Positions 28,043-36,416 are shown, counted from the stretch's first letter. The stretch: DNA of 64,000 nt from Quatrionicoccus australiensis (GCF_020510525.1 NZ_CP075188.1:1736001-1800000); one strand, 5' to 3'. Notes: a model not told the origin generated them from the letters alone. Numbers and translations are program-made.

Positions 28043-28121
28043 TAACTCCTACAGTGAACTCCTGGCCAGCAGTAAAGCGCCAATTTGTTCTTTTACAAGT
28101 TCATATGTCAAGGAGATTGGT

Positions 28122-28739
28122 ATGGGTGTGGATATTGTCAGCTTCCTCAAGACCGATGAGGCATTCGGTGGTCTGTCGAACATGAGTGGTGAATTCCCGA
28201 TTGCCGTGAATGGGGTTCGCGTTCTGACCAGTGAGCATCTCTACCAAGCTTTGAAGTTCCCGGATCATCCTGATGTGCAGATGTCGATTCTCTCTAAACC
28301 GAGTCCGATTCACTGCAAGATGATTGCCAAGAGTAAGGTTAATAGGGGAAAAGTAAGGAAGGATTGGGAAGAGGTTCAGTTGGAGGTGATGGAGTTCTGT
28401 TTGAGGGTGAAGTTGCTGTGGCATTGGGTGAAGTTCGGGAAGTTGTTGAGAGTGGCGGAAGGAAAAGAGATTGTTGAGATCTCCAGTAAGCGGGATACCT
28501 ACTGGGGAAAGGTTAGGGGTGATGATGGGTTGGTGGGTGAGAACCACCTGGGCAAGTTGTTGATGAAGTTGAGGGATGAGTTGTTGGGTGAGTGCAATGA
28601 GCATCTGCGCGTCGTTAGCCCGCCCGAGCATTTGAATTTGCGGTTTTTGGGTAAGGAAATTCGAGTGAAGGATCGTCGTAATCACCTGCGCCAGGTAGGC
28701 ACGAGCACCTCGGCTCAAGTGAGTGAGGTGAGGCCATAA
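28122..28739 (+). CDS. NADAR-family protein, second copy
   Basis: This 205-residue protein has FGGLSNMSGEFPIAVNG, LTSEHLYQALKFPDHPDVQ, MIAKSK and DTYWGKVRG, the standard NADAR series. AAGGAGATT lies ahead of the ATG. About 50 extra residues follow the domain. Codon use is odd: positions 28331-28480 contain only 6 C in 150 bases, unlike all neighbours, which suggests a separate origin or unusual mutation history. It differs clearly in sequence from the first NADAR protein, so it is not a recent duplicate. Confidence 0.88.
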   Translation: MGVDIVSFLKTDEAFGGLSNMSGEFPIAVNGVRVLTSEHLYQALKFPDHPDVQMSILSKPSPIHCKMIAKSKVNRGKVRKDWEEVQLEVMEFCLRVKLLWHWVKFGKLLRVAEGKEIVEISSKRDTYWGKVRGDDGLVGENHLGKLLMKLRDELLGECNEHLRVVSPPEHLNLRFLGKEIRVKDRRNHLRQVGTSTSAQVSEVRP

Positions 28740-28744
28740 GGGAG

Positions 28745-28769
28745 GGAGGCCCACGAAGAGCGGGCCTCC
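28745..28769 (+). other. Intergenic hairpin after the second NADAR gene
   Basis: GGAGGCCC (28745-28752) pairs perfectly with GGGCCTCC (28762-28769) around 9 bases. No T-run follows, so an RNA-processing or partial-termination role is as likely as full termination. Confidence 0.5.
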
Positions 28770-28796
28770 AATTCAGCCAGTTGAAGGAGGTGCGGT

Positions 28797-29321
28797 ATGA
28801 GCAAGCATGTGGTGCTGTCGCTGTCGTGCATGCGTCGCCAGTGCGGAACCTGCGACCAATGGCATGGAGAACGCCGCATTGAGTCGGAGGGGGGCATAGC
28901 AAAAGTGATCGTTGCCGATGAACACGGGGGCAAGTGCAGAGACGGGGCCTGGCGAAATTTTATTGCCCTGCCGCGCCAAACCTGCGATCAATACTATCGC
29001 TGGGAAGCCTTGCTGGACGAGCCTTCAGACCCGGTTGTACTATCAGCAATATCGCAATTGCATCGCGAGATTCGTATGCACTCGCATTTGGCGGAAGCGC
29101 TTCCAGATGAACTGCGCGAAAAGCTCAATGACTTGATGTGGGATATAGAGCATTGGCACATTCGGCGCCACTTCGTTGATGAAAGTAAGGTTGAGCCCGA
29201 GAGGAAATGGTTCTTCAACGAGTACGTGGCGGGGCTGTTTGATTGTTTTTATTATTTTGGGTGGAGTTGTAGTAAGCCTGTTTCCGATATGTCGCTGGAG
29301 GACATTTGGCCGCTTAGATGA
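28797..29321 (+). CDS. Hypothetical protein with N-terminal Cys cluster
   Basis: This 174-residue protein begins MSKHVVLSLSCMRRQCGTCDQWHGER, with a later GGKCRDGAW and a QTCDQYYRWE. The Cys spacing (C-x4-C-x2-C, then single Cys) suggests a metal-binding N-terminal module followed by a helical domain. GAAGGAGGT lies ahead of the ATG. It is probably read from operator B together with the second NADAR gene. No family recognised. Confidence 0.7.
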   Translation: MSKHVVLSLSCMRRQCGTCDQWHGERRIESEGGIAKVIVADEHGGKCRDGAWRNFIALPRQTCDQYYRWEALLDEPSDPVVLSAISQLHREIRMHSHLAEALPDELREKLNDLMWDIEHWHIRRHFVDESKVEPERKWFFNEYVAGLFDCFYYFGWSCSKPVSDMSLEDIWPLR

Positions 29322-29436
29322 AATGGAATTTCAATCGAACAAATAATAAAGGTCGACTGGACATCAGCACGTTCTAACCATCGCGACGAATTTACATGAA
29401 TCCAATCCATACGACGTAACGGAAGGAAATTACCTA

Positions 29437-30684
29437 ATGGATAAGAAGGCGTTTCTCAACGATCCTAATGTTCTGGGTTTTATTGATTGGCTGAATTTAG
29501 AGGGTCCCAATCTACCCATTCATTTGCAAGTTAAAAAATCACGTTTCGTCCCTGTTTCCATAGATCAGAAATTTACGGGTATTGAAAAAGCCATTAACTA
29601 TTACTGCTGGAAATCGGCTGGCATGGTGAAAGGCGACTGGCATGACTGTTCGGCGACCTTGTCGGGGTTGTCGAAATCCCTTAAAAACACCTTGGCTAAT
29701 GGAAACGACCATCAGACTCTAGAAGCATGTAAGGACATCCTGTCGTGGGGGGGGAACCGAAGCTGGAAAAGAGGTGCATGGCCTTTCTTGGAACGACTCC
29801 ATGGGATATCCAGTTACCTTCAGACTTGCAAGTCTACGTTAGATCTTTCGGTGGCTGATCTCGAGAATCTTGGTGAGGTTCAACATCTGAATTCAATGCT
29901 AACTAAGGTGCATGCATTGGCGTCAGATGACGGACTCCCTATCTATGACTCCCGTGTTGCGGCTGCAATAGCGGTACTTGTTGAACTCTGGAGAAGGGCG
30001 AAGGGGCTATGGCGGACCCCGCTACCTCAATTGCTCGTGTTCCCTTCCGTTTATGGCGGCCGTTCAGTTGATGATGCTTTTGTAAATGCGGAATCACCGG
30101 GGGTTCTAACGGGGAATCAAGATCAGGCGACTCAATGGGCTTCCGCTAAGGTCAGGCTCGGATGGATTATGCAGGAGTTGTTATCCAGAAATAGTTGGTT
30201 TGCCGATGCAATTCCCGGCACAAAAAATGTGCCATTAAAATTCAGAATGCATGCTGCTGAGGCCTCGCTCTTCATGCTTGGCTATGATGTAAGTTGTTTG
30301 AATTCTCTGCCAGTACCAGCGGCTAGTTGCGGGTCGGGGGCAACTTCATCCAAAACCACTACTCCACTAAGTGGGGGTGGTAGCGAAATTCGCTATTCCG
30401 GTACTGCATCAACGGGATTCACGGGCAAATGGGGGAGTTCTTCATTCAAAATTAGTCCAGGATTGCTGAACAGCGTTATTGCCGAGTTTTCTGGACAGAA
30501 ATTGATACCGTTAGGCGCTAGCCGCACCAATCCCTCTGCGGAGTCGTTCGGTGAGTGGCTTGATTTAGAGACTACAGCTCATTCTGGGATGGCATCGGCG
30601 ATAGCAGCGGTGCTGGTAAACGAAGGTTATGCCAGTTCCGTCAAGGCGATCAAAGGCAAATCAATTTACCTATCATTCAAGTAG
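29437..30684 (+). CDS. Hypothetical island protein, 415 residues
   Basis: It begins MDKKAFLNDPNVLGFIDWLN with GGAAGG ahead. The middle contains SMLTKVHALASDDGLPIYDSRVAAAIAVLVELWRR, a helical stretch with an invariant-looking PIYDSRV. A Ser/Gly/Thr-rich linker follows at about 290-330, then a C-terminal domain of about 90 residues. GC content is lower than in the flanking core genes. Its 3' end overlaps the convergent 30673-31155 gene by 12 bp. The 115 bp before it hold no operator copy I can support. No function assigned. Confidence 0.7.
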   Translation: MDKKAFLNDPNVLGFIDWLNLEGPNLPIHLQVKKSRFVPVSIDQKFTGIEKAINYYCWKSAGMVKGDWHDCSATLSGLSKSLKNTLANGNDHQTLEACKDILSWGGNRSWKRGAWPFLERLHGISSYLQTCKSTLDLSVADLENLGEVQHLNSMLTKVHALASDDGLPIYDSRVAAAIAVLVELWRRAKGLWRTPLPQLLVFPSVYGGRSVDDAFVNAESPGVLTGNQDQATQWASAKVRLGWIMQELLSRNSWFADAIPGTKNVPLKFRMHAAEASLFMLGYDVSCLNSLPVPAASCGSGATSSKTTTPLSGGGSEIRYSGTASTGFTGKWGSSSFKISPGLLNSVIAEFSGQKLIPLGASRTNPSAESFGEWLDLETTAHSGMASAIAAVLVNEGYASSVKAIKGKSIYLSFK

Positions 30685-31155
30685 ATCAGAGTTACTCGGG
30701 ACATTTATGGCAACTACCCACACAAGTCGTTTGGGGGTATCTAAGTGCATAGACCTGTACCAAGCCCATCCTTTCTTGACGCTGTCACCGTATTCAACCG
30801 CGACACGCTGAACAAGATTACCAATCTCTGCCAGCTTTGCTGATGAATCATGGATCATCAGTAAGCTGGCTGAAATCTGTTGCTGATCAATGCCTCTTGC
30901 TTCCAGTGCATCACATAATCGAGAATATATTTTTTCAAGGGGCTCTTCCTCTGTCAGAAGCGTTTGGATTCGATGCTGTTCACCTGGAACGGACAAAATA
31001 TCAATCACGTCATTCGGATCAATATCGACCACGGCATCCTGTCTATAATTGCCAGCCAATTCCTGTTGCCAGTCATCTGGAACATGCGGCAGATGTTGTC
31101 GGAACAATGCAAGGATTTCCTGGCATTCAGATTCTGGCAAAGCGAGCATTGACAC
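30673..31155 (-). CDS. Hypothetical protein, last gene of the WYL operon
   Basis: This 160-residue acidic protein begins MSMLALPESECQEILALFRQ. It lies 9 bp downstream of the WYL regulator gene on the same strand, so it is probably co-transcribed from operator C. Mostly helical, with no signal or membrane segment. No family recognised. Confidence 0.65.
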   Translation of the reverse strand: MSMLALPESECQEILALFRQHLPHVPDDWQQELAGNYRQDAVVDIDPNDVIDILSVPGEQHRIQTLLTEEEPLEKIYSRLCDALEARGIDQQQISASLLMIHDSSAKLAEIGNLVQRVAVEYGDSVKKGWAWYRSMHLDTPKRLVWVVAINVPSNSDLLE

Positions 31156-31164
31156 GGCGTCTCC

Positions 31165-32235
31165 TTAAACCATGGCAGAAGTAGGGGGAGCATAGCGCCG
31201 TGCCAATGTGGCAAATTCCTCTGCCATATCGGCACGCAAGGATTTAGGCTCGATCACCTCGGCATTCGGCCCGAGCGAACGAATCCATTGTCGCAGCTCT
31301 TCGGTGTTTGGTACGCGAGCTCTTAACAGTGTCCTGCCTTCGGGATCGCTAGCGTCTTTTTCCAAAGTTTGCCGCTCAACCAGCGGACATTCCCGCATGG
31401 AAACAAGGGTGCGTGCGCCAATACGAATTACCAGATCGTAATAATTGCTTTCACCTTTGCGCGGCTTGCCCAATGAGTCTTCATGATCGGCCAAGGAAAA
31501 ATCCGCCGGCCGAAGAAATTTGACTGCTTCTGGCGTCTCAATGGCACGAATCCGATGCAGCGCAAAAGACAAGATTTGTTTTTCCGACCGCTCGTACTGC
31601 TCAACAGGCAGTCCAATCAGGTAGAGCAAATAATCGCGAATGATCAGTCCTAGCGGGCTAATCGTAAACTCATTAGGAACTGGGCGCCCTGGGGTCGCAT
31701 AAGAAATATGTAGTGCCTTTTCATCCAGGAGCGCTCGATAGACGGTATCTCGAATCTCCTTGGCAATTGGGGGACTCTTGCGCCGTAAGCCACGTGGAAA
31801 TACATGGATCTTGTCCTGCCATTTTCCGGCAGCCGCTTGGCGGCGCTTGGCCAGATGCCGCCCTGCTTCATCCACGAATGGGCGAAGTGCATGCACCGTT
31901 TCCGGCGGCATGAGGGACTGCAGGAAGGCATCGGCCAGTCGGAAAGCCAGTGCCGTGTGGTCATCCAGCGAAGGGAAGATGGTGACGGGGGCATCGGCCA
32001 GATATTGCCAGCGCGCCGACTCCCTGCCCTTCTTCTCGCTGTTCAGGCCGAATTCGCCCGACACGACCAGATCTTTCAGGTTCCGCTGCACGGTACGCAG
32101 ATCGACTTCAAATCCAGCGGCAAAGAGCCTTTCTTGCAATCGCTCGGTCGAAATGCTGTCCGGCGCTCGCGGGATCATTTGCAGCATTGCCTTGAAGCGA
32201 TTGGCCGGAATGCTGATGTTGGAGATTTTGCTCAT
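31165..32235 (-). CDS. WYL-domain transcriptional regulator
   Basis: This 356-residue protein has an N-terminal winged helix (ISTERLQERLFAAGFEVDLRTVQRNLKDL) and a WYL domain at about 170-250 (YATPGRPVPNEFTISPLGLIIRDYLLYLIGL, FALHRIRAIE). A C-terminal WCX-like region completes it. WYL regulators such as BrxR and CapW control phage-defence operons by binding palindromes. Here it is third in a four-gene operon (lipoprotein, exported protein, WYL, unknown) that starts at operator C, making it the best candidate reader of the shared operator (inference). Confidence 0.9.
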   Translation of the reverse strand: MSKISNISIPANRFKAMLQMIPRAPDSISTERLQERLFAAGFEVDLRTVQRNLKDLVVSGEFGLNSEKKGRESARWQYLADAPVTIFPSLDDHTALAFRLADAFLQSLMPPETVHALRPFVDEAGRHLAKRRQAAAGKWQDKIHVFPRGLRRKSPPIAKEIRDTVYRALLDEKALHISYATPGRPVPNEFTISPLGLIIRDYLLYLIGLPVEQYERSEKQILSFALHRIRAIETPEAVKFLRPADFSLADHEDSLGKPRKGESNYYDLVIRIGARTLVSMRECPLVERQTLEKDASDPEGRTLLRARVPNTEELRQWIRSLGPNAEVIEPKSLRADMAEEFATLARRYAPPTSAMV

Positions 32236-33288
32236 CTACGACTTGCCTTCGAGGGATAGCAGGAAGGACATCCCTTCCTGCAAGGTTTCCGGAGAAACCG
32301 TCAGGGTGTATTGGAACGGCATGGCAATTTTCCCGTACACCAGCACCCCGGGGAAACCAAAACGGCGCTCCCGTGCGCTTTTTGTGAAATAGACTTTTTG
32401 ACCGGAACTCACTTCCGGCAGCAATGGGTCGATGTTGATTGGAAACAGTCCGACCTGACGTGACGCGATCCCGGTATCGAGCATTATCTGGATATTCCTT
32501 CGGCCATTGCGGGAAAGGCGATATAGCGGATGACGGATCAGATGGCATTCATCCACGTCCCAGCCAGGTGTTTCGCCGAAGCAGGCCATGTAGGTGTCGC
32601 CGGCTCCTGGCTTGGTTTGCGTTGCTCGCGCCAGGTGGCCGATGGTTCCCGGCAAGGCGGGGTTGACAACGGCGGAGAGCGCGGACATTCCCCAGAAAAA
32701 ATCCGACCAACGGGAACCAATATCAACGGGGCGATTCATCGTTTGCACCAGTACCCTGAGATCATTCACCCATTTGGGGTTGAGGAAGACGATGCCCTCC
32801 AAGGAGACATCCACCTTGTCGTCCCGATTACGGTAACTGGTTTTCAATAGGCGAACGACGTAGGCCTGACTTGGGTCATCAAGCGCATTCAGTATTTTCC
32901 GGGCGCGTTGATCTTCGTCGCGATCTGCATTCAATTGATCGACGGTGGCCGGTACGATGTCTGCCCCTTGGTCGTGGGCCACTGTATTGACCTTGTCTGT
33001 ATCCACCTCTGCCAGGATACGCGTCACGATCAAGCCGTTCTCCGTTTCACTACGCAGGATGTCGTAGTGCCGGATACGGCCACCGTGGTACTGGTCGATG
33101 CGCTGACGGTAGTTGTCGTCCTCTACCTGAGTTCGCCCCGTAACGAAGGTGCCGGCGATTTTTTCAATTGCGGCCGTCTTGGCACTGTTCAGCGCTTCTT
33201 CCGCAGTTCGCCCGTAACCGACAGCTTCGACCTCGGCGGCAAGCACGCTGCGAACCATCAGGCAGATGAGCCATATGAGGATTTTCAT
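32236..33288 (-). CDS. Exported protein with FlgT-N-like domain
   Basis: This 350-residue protein has a signal peptide (MKILIWLICLMVRSVLAAE). The mature N-terminus (VEAVGYGRTAEEALNSAKTAAIEKIAG) has the pattern shared by LPP20-type and FlgT N-terminal domains in the periplasm. The rest is not recognised. Its ATG overlaps the lipoprotein stop by one base and its stop abuts the WYL start, so all three are tightly coupled. An envelope role for part of the system is suggested. Confidence 0.75.
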   Translation of the reverse strand: MKILIWLICLMVRSVLAAEVEAVGYGRTAEEALNSAKTAAIEKIAGTFVTGRTQVEDDNYRQRIDQYHGGRIRHYDILRSETENGLIVTRILAEVDTDKVNTVAHDQGADIVPATVDQLNADRDEDQRARKILNALDDPSQAYVVRLLKTSYRNRDDKVDVSLEGIVFLNPKWVNDLRVLVQTMNRPVDIGSRWSDFFWGMSALSAVVNPALPGTIGHLARATQTKPGAGDTYMACFGETPGWDVDECHLIRHPLYRLSRNGRRNIQIMLDTGIASRQVGLFPINIDPLLPEVSSGQKVYFTKSARERRFGFPGVLVYGKIAMPFQYTLTVSPETLQEGMSFLLSLEGKS

Positions 33289-33923
33289 TAGAGGCTCCCG
33301 GACATAGCCCGCGAGATTTGTCTCGCAGTTGCGATGGACTGCCGAGTGGCGCTCACTTCAACGACAACCCGACCATCCTCGAAGAAACGATAGGTCACAT
33401 GCACCCCTTTCAGGATTGCTGCACTGCTTTCCTGAATGCGCTCAACCAGGGCCGATGCCACCCGATGTGCCTGCGCCGACTTGGCACTGCGTTTTTCATC
33501 GTCCACTGTAGGTGCAGCCTCGCTGTCGGTGGCGAGTTCGTCACCGGCTTGTTCTGCCGATTGGAAGTGGCGGGTATAGCTTTTTGCGATGCGGCGTACG
33601 GTTGTTTCAGACTTCACCTGACTGGAAAGAAACTCCGACAGGGTCCGCTTGGCGCGCAGTGAGGCGATCATCAGTGCGGACTCACGAGAGGACGGCGAAT
33701 CATCGGCCAGTCCCGCACTGCCCTTGGCGCTCAATCGTACCCAGTTGCCTTGTGCATCAAAGAGCAGATTCAGCGTGCCGGTCGATTCCTGGAAAGCCGA
33801 TTCCGCTGTTGCGGAGGGCAACTCCTGTTTGTACGTTCCTGCGGTATTCGGTTGGGGTCGCGGCGCAGGTCCATTACAGGCGGCAACAAGCACGGCGAAT
33901 AGCATGGCAACAAAGACTTTCAT
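33288..33923 (-). CDS. Lipoprotein of unknown function
   Basis: This 211-residue protein begins MKVFVAMLFAVLVAACNG, a lipoprotein signal with lipobox VAAC. GGGAGAA lies ahead of ATG 33923; a longer frame to 34004 would lose the signal peptide and cross operator C. The mature part is helix-rich, with a possible LPP20-like C-terminal half (VTYRFFEDGRVVVEVSATR). First gene after operator C on the minus strand. Confidence 0.78.
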   Translation of the reverse strand: MKVFVAMLFAVLVAACNGPAPRPQPNTAGTYKQELPSATAESAFQESTGTLNLLFDAQGNWVRLSAKGSAGLADDSPSSRESALMIASLRAKRTLSEFLSSQVKSETTVRRIAKSYTRHFQSAEQAGDELATDSEAAPTVDDEKRSAKSAQAHRVASALVERIQESSAAILKGVHVTYRFFEDGRVVVEVSATRQSIATARQISRAMSGSL

Positions 33924-33971
33924 GGCTTCTCCCGGTGAGATGTATGTTCGATGAACCAATGCTAACCAGGA

Positions 33972-33994
33972 TTGGCGACGCCATTTGTCGTCAA
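33972..33994. promoter_or_regulatory. Shared island operator, copy C
   Basis: TTGGCGAC-N7-GTCGTCAA, 8-bp arms with one mismatch. It is 48 bp from the lipoprotein start and 100 bp from the 34095 start, between divergent operons. A CATAAT hexamer lies 8 bp downstream on the plus strand. This is the most symmetric of the three copies. Confidence 0.7.
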
Positions 33995-34094
33995 CGTTTT
34001 GCATAATTCAGTTGTGGTTGATGCTCCAGCACCCGGAAAGAAAGTGGGGTGGTGGTTTTTTTCTTGAACGATGAACTTGGCGAAGGGAGTTCCG

Positions 34095-34511
34095 ATGTCT
34101 GACCAACTGTTCCTGGGTGTTGCCCCCAAATCCGATGCCGGCAAGGAATGCATGTTCTACTCGATGGACGACTGGATCGAAGTCCATCAATTCATCTGCG
34201 CAGAGGTCGACTACGACTTTCCCCCGCATCCACATATGGATGGGGAAAGTACGGAAATGCTGGCCAGACATCTCACGACATTACGGAATTATGGGATCAC
34301 TCATGCCTATTTTGTTCTCCGGCAGAGAACCCAGTCCTTGAGGGCAGATGAGGCAAATCGCGATGATGATTGCGATCTACGACCAGATGTGCCTTGGCTT
34401 GATGAGTTTTCTGATGAGGTGGAACGGATGGTCACTCTAGTGGATGAGTACATCGAATTTTTGCGTGAATGTGGTGGTTGCAAGGTTGATGGCCTAAGTT
34501 ACGGGGAGTGA
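34095..34511 (+). CDS. Hypothetical protein, first gene of the DUF2779 operon
   Basis: This 138-residue protein begins MSDQLFLGVAPKSDAGKEC; GAAGGGAG precedes ATG 34095, which was preferred to an upstream frame start at 34071. It is acidic, with VPWLDEFSDEVERMVTLVDEYIEFL near the C-terminus and a Cys pair (ECGGCK). It is 5 bp from the Sel1 gene and shares operator C. No family recognised. Confidence 0.7.
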   Translation: MSDQLFLGVAPKSDAGKECMFYSMDDWIEVHQFICAEVDYDFPPHPHMDGESTEMLARHLTTLRNYGITHAYFVLRQRTQSLRADEANRDDDCDLRPDVPWLDEFSDEVERMVTLVDEYIEFLRECGGCKVDGLSYGE

Positions 34512-34516
34512 GCTTG

Positions 34517-34840
34517 ATGACGATTGATCAAAGTAACCGTGGTGAGGCACTACTGATCGAGGCCGGGGCGCTCCTCCGGCTTTCTTCTGATGCCCGTTCT
34601 CATGAGAAGGCATTTGCCTTGGCGCAGCGTGCGGTACTCGCTGGCGCAATGGGTGGCCATGCCATGTTGGCCCACATGTACGAGCGTGGGCTGGGAACAC
34701 GCCGCCATTTGCCCAAGGCAACGAGACATTACGCACTGGCAGCAATCCACGGCAATGCCAAGGCCGACCGAACCTGGGGTTGGCTGATGGCTCTCGAAGG
34801 TTTTCTCTGGCATCGCGGTGATGCGTTCAGCCGCTATTAA
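34517..34840 (+). CDS. Small Sel1-repeat protein
   Basis: This 107-residue protein carries tetratricopeptide-like Sel1 repeats: AFALAQRAVLAGAMGGHAMLAHMYERGLG and ATRHYALAAIHGNAKADRTWGWLM. Such repeats mediate protein-protein contact and are frequent in stress and defence loci. ATG 34517 has GGGGAG ahead; GTG 34508 is an alternative. It ends 6 bp before the DUF2779 gene. Confidence 0.75.
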   Translation: MTIDQSNRGEALLIEAGALLRLSSDARSHEKAFALAQRAVLAGAMGGHAMLAHMYERGLGTRRHLPKATRHYALAAIHGNAKADRTWGWLMALEGFLWHRGDAFSRY

Positions 34841-34846
34841 CGAGGA

Positions 34847-36340
34847 ATGGCCTTGAACAATCTTTCGAAATCAAAACTGCTTGCTTACCGCCAATGTCCG
34901 AAGCGGCTCTGGCTGGAAATTCACCGCCGTGACTTTATCGATCTGGCTGCTGGCTCACAAAGTGCCATGGCGCAAGGCCATGAAGTGGGAGCGATTGCCC
35001 GCAAAATCTACGACCCCGAGGGGCAAGGACATTTGCTCGACCTCGAAAAACTTGGTTTTCGTGATCTGCTAAGCCAGAGTAAGGCCTTGATCGATGGCGC
35101 CAATGCACCACTGTTTGAAGTCGGCTTCACCGCAAACGGCGCGCTGGCCTTGGCCGATATTCTGCTGCCTGTGAACGATGGCGAAGGTCGAACCTGGCGC
35201 ATGGTCGAGGTGAAATCTTCAACCAGCGTCAAGGACTACCATCGCGATGACGCGGCGATCCAGGCTTATGTTGCACGGGCCGCCGGCGTGCCACTCCAGT
35301 CAATTGCCGTCGCGCACATTGATAACTCCTGGTTTTATGCCGGAAATGGAGACTATCGGGGCTTGCTGATCGAATCAGAGCTGACTTCGGAAGCATTTGC
35401 CCACGGCGCCGAAGTCGAGTCTTGGATCGCCGGGGCACGAGATGTGGCGGCTACTATCTCCGAACCGCCGATCCGTATTGGGGAACAGTGCAATAAGCCC
35501 CATGTCTGCGGCTTCATGAGCTACTGCTCGCAAAGTGCGCCGACGGTCGAGTATCCGGTGTCCTGGCTCCCAAACATTAAGAGCAAGGCCCTCAAGGCAT
35601 TGATCGCGGGCGGTACAGCCGATATGCGCGATGTGCCGGATCATGCGCTCAACGGACAGCAACTGCGCGTCAAGCATTGCACGGTTGATCAGCAAATCTA
35701 CTTTGACGCCCAAGGTGCGGTGAGCGATTTGGCTAACCACCCGTTGCCCAGCTATTTCCTCGATTTCGAGACCACGATGTTTGCCGTCCCCATCTGGGCA
35801 GGTACGCGACCTTATCAACACATTCCCTTCCAATTCAGTCTGCATGTGCTCTCGAAAGCGGGGAATCTGCAGCACCAGGAGTTTCTCGATCTGAGCGGCG
35901 ACGATCCTTCGCGGCGTTTTGCCGAGGCGCTGGTTAATGCCTATGGTGAACAAGGCCCGGTGTTCGTTTTCAGCGCCAAGTTCGAGAAGGGCCGTATCAA
36001 GGAGTTGGCGGATAGATTTCCAGAGTTGAGCATCCCTCTGCTGGCTATCAGTAAGCGCATGGTGGATTTACTCGACATTGCTACAGAACGCTATTACCAC
36101 CCCAGCCAGCAGGGAAGCTGGAGCATCAAGAAAGTCCTGCCGGCAATTGCACCGGATTTGGATTATGGGCAGCTTGAAGGTGTTCAGAACGGTGAAATGG
36201 CAATGACTGCCTTCAAGGAAGCAATCAGCGCGGATTGCTTGCCAGAACAGAAAGCGGAAATCGAGGCGCAACTACGGCGGTACTGTAGGCTGGATACGCT
36301 AGCCATGGTCAAGATTTGGGAGTTTTTTCGAGGCCCCTGA
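34847..36340 (+). CDS. DUF2779 protein: Cas4-like nuclease plus DEDD-type domain
   Basis: This 497-residue protein starts SKSKLLAYRQCPKRLWLEIHR, the Cas4/PD-(D/E)XK opening. The motif II/III core MVEVKSSTSVKDYHRDDAAIQAYV and a Cys cluster (CNKPHVCGFMSYC), probably 4Fe-4S, follow. The second half has YFLDFETTMF, a DEDD exonuclease-like motif, and ends in CRLDTLAMVKIW. It probably cleaves nucleic acid. Third gene of the operon from operator C and the last gene of the island, 77 bp from the right inverted repeat. Confidence 0.85.
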   Translation: MALNNLSKSKLLAYRQCPKRLWLEIHRRDFIDLAAGSQSAMAQGHEVGAIARKIYDPEGQGHLLDLEKLGFRDLLSQSKALIDGANAPLFEVGFTANGALALADILLPVNDGEGRTWRMVEVKSSTSVKDYHRDDAAIQAYVARAAGVPLQSIAVAHIDNSWFYAGNGDYRGLLIESELTSEAFAHGAEVESWIAGARDVAATISEPPIRIGEQCNKPHVCGFMSYCSQSAPTVEYPVSWLPNIKSKALKALIAGGTADMRDVPDHALNGQQLRVKHCTVDQQIYFDAQGAVSDLANHPLPSYFLDFETTMFAVPIWAGTRPYQHIPFQFSLHVLSKAGNLQHQEFLDLSGDDPSRRFAEALVNAYGEQGPVFVFSAKFEKGRIKELADRFPELSIPLLAISKRMVDLLDIATERYYHPSQQGSWSIKKVLPAIAPDLDYGQLEGVQNGEMAMTAFKEAISADCLPEQKAEIEAQLRRYCRLDTLAMVKIWEFFRGP

Positions 36341-36416
36341 ACTCGCTTGGGTTTGGTTTCCGTCGAACCCAAAGGTCAGCAAATCTTCGTATTGCGGACG
36401 GTACTACGTTGTCTTT

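Noticed and set aside
28101..28754. 217-codon minus-strand frame rich in Leu, Gln and His
   Set aside because: Antisense to the C-poor second NADAR gene; its composition is explained by that strand bias.
29322..29436. Possible fourth copy of the island operator
   Set aside because: Only a GCGACG-like half-site is present; no GTCG partner at 7 bp.
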